From the NCBI GenBank assembly GCA_016875645.1, contig VGPE01000012.1, positions 1-23,118 of the forward strand: a stretch of 23,118 bases of DNA. The letters are read 5' to 3'. The number at the start of each line of letters is the position of its first letter. Positions within the stretch are counted from its first letter, which is position 1. The position numbers were made by a program, and so were the translations under genes. Positions 14,798-21,822 of the stretch are shown here, one piece after another. This DNA comes from Chloroflexota bacterium (GTDB taxonomy: Bacteria; Chloroflexota; Limnocylindria; Limnocylindrales; CSP1-4). A model generated the notes under the pieces. The model did not search any database. It saw nothing but the letters and a program-made list of their open reading frames with translations, and had not been told where the DNA came from.

Positions 14798-15982
14798 TTA
14801 CAGGAAGGGCTGCATCACCTCGATTGCGCGGTCGATGTCGGCCTCCGTGTTGTAGACGTGCGGCGCGAATCGGACCGAGTCACCGCGAACCGACGCCTTG
14901 ATCCCGGCCCTCGTGAGGGCCTCTCGGGCGCGAGCCGTGTCGCCGGCCGGAACGCACACCAGCGAGGAGCCCGGGCGAGGCATTCCGACTCCGTCGGCCA
15001 GGCGGTCGGCCAGGCGGCGTACGGCTGGGAACAGATCGGAGTCCTTCCACGAGGCGAGCAGCCGCAGCGATTCGGATGCGCCCAGCCACGGGTGCCACGC
15101 CCGCGATACGTCAAACCGGGCCGCCGACGCCGCGAGCGACAACGGGCCGCCGAAGTACCGGTCGAACGGCTGGTCCGCTGCCCGCCAGTTCGCGTTGGTC
15201 GCCTCGAGCACCAGCCAGCGATCGGAGCGGACGTAGAAGTACCCGGTCCCGCGCGGCGAGAGCAGATGCTTGTAGCCCGCGCAGACCAGGTAGTCGATCG
15301 AGGGCAGGAGGTCCGCGATCGGCACGAATGGCACGGCCTGCGTCGCGTCCACGAACACCTCGGCGCCGTTCTCCCTGGCCCGGGCGCAGATCGCAGCCAG
15401 GTCGGCGGTCTTGCCCGTCTGCATCTGGACCAGTGAGAACGCGACGAGGCGGGTGCCCGGCCGGATGGCATCAGCGAGGTCTTCGAAGCGCACCTCTCGG
15501 ATGACCGCGCCACGCGCGGCGGCGACCAGCAGCGGGTAGAGCGTGGACGTGAACTCGTCGATGGGTACGACGACCTCGTCGCCAGCCCGAATCGAGGTCG
15601 CCACGACGCCCGCGCCGACCGATGCGGCCGGGATGTAGGCGATCGTCGATGCAGCGGTGCCGATCAACGACGCGAAGTCCGCCCGGCAGCGATCCGAGGG
15701 GCGATCCCAGTCCTCGATCCAGTTCGCCTGACCCGACTGCCACGCGCGCAGTGCACGTTCCATGACTTCGACCGTGGGCCGCGGCGGCAGGCCGTAGGTG
15801 GCCGTATCGAGATAGATCGAGCCCGGGGCGGGAGCGAACAGCGAGCGCACGATCGGATCGGTCCCGGGCCCGCCGCCTCCGGCGGCGACCGGGCCGGTCG
15901 CGGCGACCGCCGCGCCACGCGAGGGAACGCCGCGCCGTCGCCGGACGACGGGCGGCGCGACCCGGTTCTCGGGCGTGCTCAC
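14798..15982 (-). CDS. Aminotransferase class V-fold PLP enzyme
   Basis: 394-residue PLP-dependent enzyme related to cysteine desulfurase and isopenicillin N epimerase-like proteins. After an Arg/Pro/Gly-rich N-terminus of about 45 residues, the fold starts at SIYLDTATYGLPPRPTVEVM. Visible PLP-site residues are Asp212 and Gln215 (VFVDATQAVPF) and the Schiff-base lysine Lys238 (CAGYKHLLSPRGTGY). There is no obvious desulfurase Cys loop, so a transaminase, epimerase or lyase reaction is more likely. The GTG at 15982 overlaps the aldehyde dehydrogenase stop by four bases (GTGA); an ATG ending at 15988 is an alternative two codons upstream. The unusual N-terminal tail could also mean a later true start. 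Coupled with the dehydrogenase, it may act on the same carbon skeleton; substrate unknown. Confidence 0.87.
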   Translation of the reverse strand: MSTPENRVAPPVVRRRRGVPSRGAAVAATGPVAAGGGGPGTDPIVRSLFAPAPGSIYLDTATYGLPPRPTVEVMERALRAWQSGQANWIEDWDRPSDRCRADFASLIGTAASTIAYIPAASVGAGVVATSIRAGDEVVVPIDEFTSTLYPLLVAAARGAVIREVRFEDLADAIRPGTRLVAFSLVQMQTGKTADLAAICARARENGAEVFVDATQAVPFVPIADLLPSIDYLVCAGYKHLLSPRGTGYFYVRSDRWLVLEATNANWRAADQPFDRYFGGPLSLAASAARFDVSRAWHPWLGASESLRLLASWKDSDLFPAVRRLADRLADGVGMPRPGSSLVCVPAGDTARAREALTRAGIKASVRGDSVRFAPHVYNTEADIDRAIEVMQPFL

Positions 15983-17478
15983 GCCCATTCCAGCTTGCCG
16001 CCACCGAAGTTGATGGCGTGCGTCTTGAGGTGGGTGAACGTGTTCTGTGCCTCCACGCCCAGGTCCTCGCCGAGGCCGCTCAGCTTGTGGCCCTCGTACG
16101 GGACGTTGACGGGCAGGTAGTGGGGGCAGTTCGTCCAGATGATGCCGGCCTCGAGCCGGTCGGCCATCCGGAAGGCGCGTCCGAGATCGGTCGTCCAGAG
16201 GGTCGCCGCCAGGCCGTACATCACGTCGTTGGCGATCCGGACCGCCTCCTCCTCGCTGGAGAAGGTCATCACCGACAGGACCGGCCCGAAGATCTCCTCC
16301 TTCGCAATCCGCATGTCCGGGGTCACGTCGGTGAACACGGTGGGTTCGATGAAGTAGCCGCCCGCGCCCGAACCCACGAGGCCGCCGCCGGTGGCGAGCG
16401 TGGCGCCGCCGCGCCGGCCCTCCTCGATGTAGCCCGTGACGCGTTCCAGCTGCTCGCGCGAGATCAACGGCCCCAGCTGCGTGCCCGGCGCGGTCGGGTC
16501 GCCCACCCGGATCTTCCGGGCGCGCTCCACGAACTGCTCCACGATCGAGTCCTTCGCGTCGCGCTGGACCAGCAGCCGCGTCCCGGACGTGCAGATCTGG
16601 CCCGTGTTGTAGAAGGCCGTGAACAGCGAGCCGGCGATGGCCTGCTCCCGGTCGGCGTCGTCGAAGATGATGTTGGGGGTCTTGCCGCCGAGCTCGAGGT
16701 GGACGCTCTTGATCCACTGCGAGCTGACGCGGAGGATCTCCTTGCCGACCGCGGTCGAGCCAGTGAAGGTCAGCTTCGGCACATCCGGGTGGGCCACCAG
16801 TGCGGCGCCCGTCGTGGGCCCGTCGCCGTGGACCACGTTGAAGACACCGGCCGGCATGCCCGCCTCGAGCACGAGGCGCCCGAGATGCGCCGTTGACAGC
16901 GGTGACTGCTCGGCCATCTTGAGCACGACGCTATTGCCGACCGCGAGAGCGGGCGCGGTCTTCCAGCACGCCAGCAGGAACGGGTAGTTCCAGGGCGAGA
17001 TCGCGCCGACCACGCCGTACGGCTCGCGCTTCGAGTACACGAAGTAGCCCGCGTCAGCCGGGTGCGTCCGCCCGTCTGGCAGTTCGGCGTGCGTGGCGAA
17101 ATAGGTGAAGAAGTCCGCGGCGAGCGTGACCTCGGCGGTTGCCTGGCCGAGGGGCTTGCCGGTGTCGGCCGACTCGACCGCGCCGATCACGTCGGCCCGT
17201 TCGCGGATCAGGTCGCCGATCCGGCGCATGATCCGCGCCCGTCCACCCGGTGCCATCCCGGCCCAGACCCGCCGCTCGTAGGCCTCCCTGGCGGCGCGCA
17301 CGGCCGCATCCACGTCCTCTGCCTCACCGAACGCGACCCGGGCGATCTCGCGCCCCGTGGCGGGGTTGAGCGAGCCGAAGGTGCGCCCCGACTTCGACGG
17401 CACCTCGTCGCCGCCGATCATGTGGTTGACCGTCTCGGTCGTCGTGGAAGACGCGCCCGGTGGCTCGGCGACCTGCAT
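15979..17478 (-). CDS. Aldehyde dehydrogenase family protein (NAD(P)-dependent)
   Basis: 499-residue cytoplasmic enzyme oxidizing an aldehyde to a carboxylate; the usual length for betaine- or semialdehyde-type dehydrogenases. Motifs in order: ISPWNYPFLLACWK with Asn164, cofactor Lys187 (VVLKMAEQ), FTGSTAVG at 238-245, general base Glu262 (HLELGGKTPN), nucleophile Cys296 (NTGQICTSGT) and the EEIFGPV block. The ATG at 17478 has a perfect AAGGAGGT 8 bases upstream, predicting strong translation. First gene of a two-gene minus-strand operon with the class V aminotransferase. In a sugar-acid context a 2-oxoglutarate-semialdehyde-type role is conceivable; betaine aldehyde or aminoaldehyde substrates fit an amine pathway equally well. 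Confidence 0.93.
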   Translation of the reverse strand: MQVAEPPGASSTTTETVNHMIGGDEVPSKSGRTFGSLNPATGREIARVAFGEAEDVDAAVRAAREAYERRVWAGMAPGGRARIMRRIGDLIRERADVIGAVESADTGKPLGQATAEVTLAADFFTYFATHAELPDGRTHPADAGYFVYSKREPYGVVGAISPWNYPFLLACWKTAPALAVGNSVVLKMAEQSPLSTAHLGRLVLEAGMPAGVFNVVHGDGPTTGAALVAHPDVPKLTFTGSTAVGKEILRVSSQWIKSVHLELGGKTPNIIFDDADREQAIAGSLFTAFYNTGQICTSGTRLLVQRDAKDSIVEQFVERARKIRVGDPTAPGTQLGPLISREQLERVTGYIEEGRRGGATLATGGGLVGSGAGGYFIEPTVFTDVTPDMRIAKEEIFGPVLSVMTFSSEEEAVRIANDVMYGLAATLWTTDLGRAFRMADRLEAGIIWTNCPHYLPVNVPYEGHKLSGLGEDLGVEAQNTFTHLKTHAINFGGGKLEWA

Positions 17479-17512
17479 GGCTCTCGACCTCCTTCGACCC
17501 ACCGCGGGGTGA

Positions 17513-17568
17513 GCCCGCGCCGGGCGCGGGCACAGGGACGGGAAATGGGTGCGCTGCCCGCCGGCGGG
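17513..17568. promoter_or_regulatory. Two GC-rich palindromes in the divergent promoter region
   Basis: GCCCGCGCC-G-GGCGCGGGC at 17513-17531 is a perfect 9-base inverted repeat around one central base. CCCGCCGGCGGG at 17557-17568 is a perfect 12-base palindrome. Both lie between the divergent aldehyde dehydrogenase and epimerase genes. They may be operators or leader hairpins of the aldehyde dehydrogenase message; at this GC content chance cannot be excluded. Confidence 0.35.
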
Positions 17569-17594
17569 TGAGACGGCGGCGATCCGTGCCCGGC

Positions 17595-17600
17595 TATCAT
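17595..17600 (+). promoter_or_regulatory. Possible -10 element of the epimerase-hydrolase operon
   Basis: TATCAT, a two-mismatch or better match to the -10 consensus in an otherwise GC-rich gap, 65 bases before the epimerase ATG. No -35 box could be recognized at the expected distance. Confidence 0.3.
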
Positions 17601-17664
17601 CGGACGACCAGTCGGCCGAATCAAGGATCGCACCCCGCCCCTGAGGTTGCTGCGTGATCGTCCA

Positions 17665-18708
17665 ATGAGGGTGCTCGTCACCGGCGCCGCGGGTCGCATG
17701 GGCGCCCACCTCACGCGCAGGCTCGTGACCGAGGGCCACGAGGTCCGGGCGTTCGTGCTCCCGGGCGATCCCAACAACCAGGCCATCGACGGACCGGGCG
17801 TGGAGATCGTGTCGGGTCGCCTGGAGGACGTGGCCGCGGTCGAGGCGGCTGTGGACGGGGTGGACGCGATCGCCGCACTGGCCGGCGCGCTCACGTCGCG
17901 CCTCGCGTCGGACCGGCAGTTCTACGAGGTCAACATCGGCGGCACGTTCAACCTGCTGATGGCCGCCCGCGCCCAGATGCCACGAATCCAGCGATTCGTG
18001 TACGCCAGCAGCGACGCGGTCTACTGGTCCGGCTGGCACACGCCGCCGCTCTTCCTGCCGGTTGACGAGACGCACCCGCGCATCCCCGGGTCCATCTACG
18101 GTGCCACCAAGGTCTCCGCCGAGGAACTCTCGCTCCAGTTCCGGCGCACCTACGGCGTGCCGTCGGTCGTGATCCGGCCCACCGCGACGGCCGACACGTG
18201 GGAGCTGATCGAGCCCGACAGCGTGTTCGGGCGGCGGATCTTCCTCCAGGGCTGCATTCGCTTCCTCTCCGGGCTGGCCAACCGATCGGCGGACGACGAC
18301 GAACTGCTCGAAACGCTGCGCGCCCACGACGACGGGGCCGAGCAGCTGTTCGTCCTGGCCGACGAGCAGGGCCAGGTCCCGGCCACGAACCTCGCCGACG
18401 CCCGGGACCTCGCCCAGGGGCTCCACCTGGCGCTGACCCGCCCGGAGGCGATCGGCGAGACATTCAACATCGGGCCGGCCGCCCCGTATGGCGAGGACGA
18501 ACTGGTCCGCCACATCGGCGCGGCGCTCGGGCTGCGCGTGGTCGTGATCCCGCGGCCGCACGTGCGTGCGTCGTGGTACGTGTCGAGCGTGAAGGCCCGC
18601 GGGATCCTGGGCTACCGCCCGCAGCACACGGTGTTCTCGATGGTTGACGAAGCAGTAGCCGCCAAGAGGATCGGGGCTCCGGGCGCCGACCACTCGACCG
18701 CAGGCTGA
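17665..18708 (+). CDS. NAD-dependent epimerase/dehydratase family protein (extended SDR)
   Basis: 347-residue Rossmann-fold enzyme acting on a nucleotide sugar, sugar or sugar acid. The cofactor motif is GAAGRMG at 7-13 (consensus GxxGxxG), with SGRLEDVAAV in the adenine region. The catalytic triad is Ser115/Ser116 (YASSDAVYWSG), Tyr145 and Lys149 (SIYGATKVSAEE). The MRVLVTGAAGRMG opening recalls uronate dehydrogenases, but the protein is longer than the usual 265-280 residues, so this is only a hint. ATG at 17665 gives the standard fold start; an in-frame TTG at 17647 is less likely, and no good ribosome binding site is seen for either. First gene of the rightward operon; the next starts 12 bases after its stop. 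Confidence 0.88.
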   Translation: MRVLVTGAAGRMGAHLTRRLVTEGHEVRAFVLPGDPNNQAIDGPGVEIVSGRLEDVAAVEAAVDGVDAIAALAGALTSRLASDRQFYEVNIGGTFNLLMAARAQMPRIQRFVYASSDAVYWSGWHTPPLFLPVDETHPRIPGSIYGATKVSAEELSLQFRRTYGVPSVVIRPTATADTWELIEPDSVFGRRIFLQGCIRFLSGLANRSADDDELLETLRAHDDGAEQLFVLADEQGQVPATNLADARDLAQGLHLALTRPEAIGETFNIGPAAPYGEDELVRHIGAALGLRVVVIPRPHVRASWYVSSVKARGILGYRPQHTVFSMVDEAVAAKRIGAPGADHSTAG

Positions 18709-18720
18709 GGGAGGCAGGAC

Positions 18721-19758
18721 ATGGTGGTCCAGCAGGCGCAGCGCTCGATCGTCGGGGACCGACTCGACGCGTACCTCGCCGCCCGCCGGCGCGGCACGGA
18801 TTGGCTCCTCGCCCGCCTGAACGCCGACGGCTCGCTCGGCGACGCGGCGGAGGGCTGGAAGTATTACCGGGCACTCTGGACGTTCGGCGCGACCGGGGAG
18901 GTGGTTGCGGCCCACCGCGTGGCCGGCTTCATCCGCCGCAACCTCGTGGTCACCGACGCCGCCGGCCGCCCGTCCATCGGCGGACCGCTGCGCCGCGTGC
19001 TCACGGACTGGGCGTATCGCGACGCGACGCACATCGTCGGCGCCCAGATGATCGAGGCGTACGACCTCGGCAGCGGGCTGCTGCCGTCGGTGCTGGCGGA
19101 CATGGACCCGGTCTCGGGCTCGGTCGCCAATGACCACCTGGAAGACGGCTCGCTGAGCGACATCGGTGATATCCCGTATGCCTGCGGGGTGGGCTTCGCG
19201 GCGCTCGCCTGCGGTGACGTCGCCTCGGCCCGCCGGATCGCCGGCTTCCTCCGGTTGATCTACGACGCGCAGACCGAGCTGCCCGACTCCTTCTACTGCT
19301 TCTGGTCCCGCGCGCGCCAGCGCCCGATCCTGCGCACGGACCCGGAGTTCCAGCTGCGGATGGTGGTCGACAACGCGGTGGATCGGCCGCAGCGCTGGAC
19401 GATCGGCGGCATCTCGGCGGGTTTCCTGTGCCGCCTGTATCTCGCCGACCCACGCCCCGAGTACCTCGACCTCGCGCGCAGCTACCAGGCCTTCTCGATG
19501 GCGGCCACGGACGCCCAGTTCAAGTACCCCGCCGTCTGCAAGTCCTCGTGGGGCTCGTCGCTGCTCTGGATGGTCACCGGCGATGAGGTCTACCGTGACT
19601 GGACACTCCGCATGGGCGACTGGTATGTCGACACCCAGCTGCTCGACGGGTCATGGCATCCGCTCGTCGAGGAGACCGAGGCGGACGTGATCGAGGTCAC
19701 CCTCGAGTTCGTGATGCACCTGGATACGCTGATCGGCGCGCTGGCAGCGCGGCCATGA
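18721..19758 (+). CDS. Uncharacterized alpha/alpha-toroid-like protein, paralog A
   Basis: Function not recognized. 345 residues, soluble, no signal peptide. The repeated helix-rich pattern and segments such as GTDWLLARLNADGSLGD resemble repeats of the prenyltransferase/squalene-cyclase toroid fold; six-hairpin glycosidases or acylglucosamine epimerase-like barrels are other candidates. No DDxD or DxDD cyclase motif is evident. The C-terminal third holds the segments most conserved with the next gene: AFSMAATDAQF, YPAVCKSSWGSSLLW with a conserved Cys, and IEVTLEFVMHLDTLIGAL. GGGAGG lies 6 bases before the ATG. The stop overlaps the next start (ATGA), so both paralogs are probably made together, perhaps as a heteromer. 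Confidence 0.75.
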   Translation: MVVQQAQRSIVGDRLDAYLAARRRGTDWLLARLNADGSLGDAAEGWKYYRALWTFGATGEVVAAHRVAGFIRRNLVVTDAAGRPSIGGPLRRVLTDWAYRDATHIVGAQMIEAYDLGSGLLPSVLADMDPVSGSVANDHLEDGSLSDIGDIPYACGVGFAALACGDVASARRIAGFLRLIYDAQTELPDSFYCFWSRARQRPILRTDPEFQLRMVVDNAVDRPQRWTIGGISAGFLCRLYLADPRPEYLDLARSYQAFSMAATDAQFKYPAVCKSSWGSSLLWMVTGDEVYRDWTLRMGDWYVDTQLLDGSWHPLVEETEADVIEVTLEFVMHLDTLIGALAARP

Positions 19759-20816
19759 CCGCGCCGAGCGCCCCGGCCCCCTCGGCCGAGGTTCGGGAGC
19801 GCATCGCGGCCTACCGCGACGCCCGCGATCGCGGCGTTCGCTGGCTCCTCGCCCGCCTCAACCCAGACGGCTCCATCGGCGACCCGACCACGGGATTCAG
19901 CTACTACCGCGCGCCGTGGACCTTCACGGTCGTGGGCGAGACGGAGGCTGCGACCGCGATCAGCGCCTGGATCCGCCGGAACCTGGTCACGTCCGACGGC
20001 AGGATCGACGGCCCGTACCGCGTCTTCGACGAGTGGTCCACCTACCGCGATGCGACGCTCGTCGTCGGGGCACAGGCCGCCATGCAGTACGACCTGTCGC
20101 TGGGGCTGTGGCCCGGGATCCTGGCCCTGCGCGATCCCGTGTCGGGGACGTTCGCGACGGACCGGCTGCCCGGGGGCGGGTACGCGGCCGGCTTTGCGAC
20201 GAGCGACGCCCTGGATGTCACGGGAGGCGGGGCGGGCGTCGGCTTCGCGGCGCTCGCGGTCGGTGACCTGGCAACCGCACGTGGGATCGCGGCGTTCCTT
20301 GGCCGCCTCTGGGACGCCCAGCCGGCGCCGCTGGAGCGCCAGTACGTGGCCTGGTCACGGACACGGCAGGCGCCCATCACCGAGGCCGACCCCGACTTCA
20401 ACGCCGAGACCATGCTGGTGGACAACCGCCTGGACGCGTCGCAGTACTGGTTCTGGGGCGGGATCTGTGCCGCGTTCCTGTCCCGCCTGTACCTGGCGGA
20501 CCCCCGCGCCGAGTACCTGGATCTCGCCCGGCGCTACCAGGCGTTCTCCATGAGCGCCACCGACGCGCAGTTCACGTACCCGGCCGTGTGCAAGTCATCG
20601 TGGGGTTCGTCGCTGTTGTGGCAGCTCACGGGCGAGACGCAGTACCGCGACTGGGCGATCCGGATGGGCGACTGGTACCTCGCGGGCCAGGAGGCCGCCG
20701 GCTGGTGGCATCCACTGGTCGAATCCAACGAGGGCGACGCGATCGAGGTGACGCTCGAGTTCGTCATGCACCTCGACACGCTCATCGGGGCGCTGTCGGC
20801 GCGGCCCGGAGAATGA
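19755..20816 (+). CDS. Uncharacterized alpha/alpha-toroid-like protein, paralog B
   Basis: 353 residues, alignable end to end with the preceding gene product and about half identical by eye, so the pair arose by tandem duplication. Shared landmarks in order: RWLLARLNPDGSIGD near residue 30, YYRAPWTF, WIRRNLV, TYRDATLVVGAQ, DPVSGTFATD, GVGFAALAVGDLATARGIAAFL, WSRTRQAPI, YLADPRAEYLDLARRYQAFSM, YPAVCKSSWGSSLLW and IEVTLEFVMHLDTLIGAL. The longest difference is a Gly-rich insert (GGGYAAGFATSDALDVTGGG). ATG at 19755 overlaps the upstream TGA by four bases, and its own TGA overlaps the acetyltransferase ATG. Tight coupling on both sides suggests a stoichiometric complex or sequential steps. Catalytic residues cannot be assigned. 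Confidence 0.75.
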   Translation: MTAPSAPAPSAEVRERIAAYRDARDRGVRWLLARLNPDGSIGDPTTGFSYYRAPWTFTVVGETEAATAISAWIRRNLVTSDGRIDGPYRVFDEWSTYRDATLVVGAQAAMQYDLSLGLWPGILALRDPVSGTFATDRLPGGGYAAGFATSDALDVTGGGAGVGFAALAVGDLATARGIAAFLGRLWDAQPAPLERQYVAWSRTRQAPITEADPDFNAETMLVDNRLDASQYWFWGGICAAFLSRLYLADPRAEYLDLARRYQAFSMSATDAQFTYPAVCKSSWGSSLLWQLTGETQYRDWAIRMGDWYLAGQEAAGWWHPLVESNEGDAIEVTLEFVMHLDTLIGALSARPGE

Positions 20817-21769
20817 CGTTGCACACCGCTGGTCCCACGGCCGATTTCCCGCAGGACGACGAGATCACGTATCGGCGGGCCCGCACCGAGGACGCCGAGC
20901 GAACGTACGAGATCGTGCAGGAGGCGCAGGGCGCCCTCGACCGGCGGCAGGGCCGCGAGTCGCACCCCGCGCTCCCGGCCGAGCGGATCATCCGGTTCCG
21001 TCACTTCTGCGTCCGCTACGACGGCGATCGGTTCTGGGTCGCTGAAGCTGGCGGCCGGATGGTCGCCGCGGCCTACGCCACGCTTCGCGACGACGCGTGG
21101 TACCTGGATGCGCTCCACGTCCTGCCCGAGTACCAGTCCCGCAAGATCGGATCGGAGCTCATCCGCCGCTGCCTTGCGGGAACGGGCCCGTCGACGGCGC
21201 TGACGGTGCTCACCGCCGCGTCGAACCCGGTGTCCAACGGTCTCTACCTGCGGTTCGGGATGCTGCCCCAGGATTCCACGCTCAGCTTCGATGGGCCGAT
21301 CGGCGAACGGACCGCCGTGCCCGGGCAGGATGCCCCGCCGCTGACCGGCCGGCCGATTGACCTCGAACGCGACCAGGCCACCCTGGCCGCGTTCGACCTT
21401 GCGACCGTCGCCTTCGCGCGCCCGACCGATCACGAGTTCTGGACGGGCGTGCCCGGGCTCCATCACCGGATCCTGGAGCGCGACGGTTCGGCGCGCGGCT
21501 ATGCCTACGTGTCGAGCGCGGGGGCGATCGGGCCCATCGCGGTGGCTCGTCCGGAGGACCTCGTGCCGGCCCTGGATCTCGCGGCCGACATCGCCGCGGA
21601 GGCCGGCGCACAGGTGCTCCACATTCGCAACTTCGGGTCGGCCAGAGCGGCGGTCGACTGGTCGACCCGGCGCGGGCTGCGCCTGAGTGACATCGGGCTC
21701 ATGCTCTCGTCCAGGCCGGTCGGGCAGTTCGGGGGCTACGTCACGTCCGGCGCCGACGCGCTCTACTGA
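20813..21769 (+). CDS. Two-domain GNAT-family N-acetyltransferase
   Basis: 318-residue protein with two GNAT-type domains. The N-terminal one (about 18-145) carries the acetyl-CoA loop: LDALHVLPEYQSRKIGSELI, with QSRKIGS at 108-114 matching Q/RxxGxG/A imperfectly, and SNGLYLRFGM as motif B. The C-terminal one (about 175-310) is more degenerate and lacks a clear acetyl-CoA loop, so it may be a pseudo-domain for substrate binding or dimerization. ATG at 20813 overlaps the paralog B stop (ATGA), so it belongs to the same operon. It may acetylate an amine product or substrate of that operon; no acceptor can be inferred. Confidence 0.85.
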   Translation: MTLHTAGPTADFPQDDEITYRRARTEDAERTYEIVQEAQGALDRRQGRESHPALPAERIIRFRHFCVRYDGDRFWVAEAGGRMVAAAYATLRDDAWYLDALHVLPEYQSRKIGSELIRRCLAGTGPSTALTVLTAASNPVSNGLYLRFGMLPQDSTLSFDGPIGERTAVPGQDAPPLTGRPIDLERDQATLAAFDLATVAFARPTDHEFWTGVPGLHHRILERDGSARGYAYVSSAGAIGPIAVARPEDLVPALDLAADIAAEAGAQVLHIRNFGSARAAVDWSTRRGLRLSDIGLMLSSRPVGQFGGYVTSGADALY

Positions 21770-21822
21770 AGGCCCGGCCGGTGCGCCGGCGCGGCGCCAC
21801 GTCACGAGAGGGAGGCCAGTCC

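Noticed and set aside
15979..19137. A 1052-codon minus-strand open frame joining the aldehyde dehydrogenase to sequence opposite the epimerase and paralog A
   Set aside because: Only the part from 17478 down matches a protein family, and a perfect ribosome binding site precedes that ATG. The upstream part is antisense to two good genes and is an artefact of high GC content.
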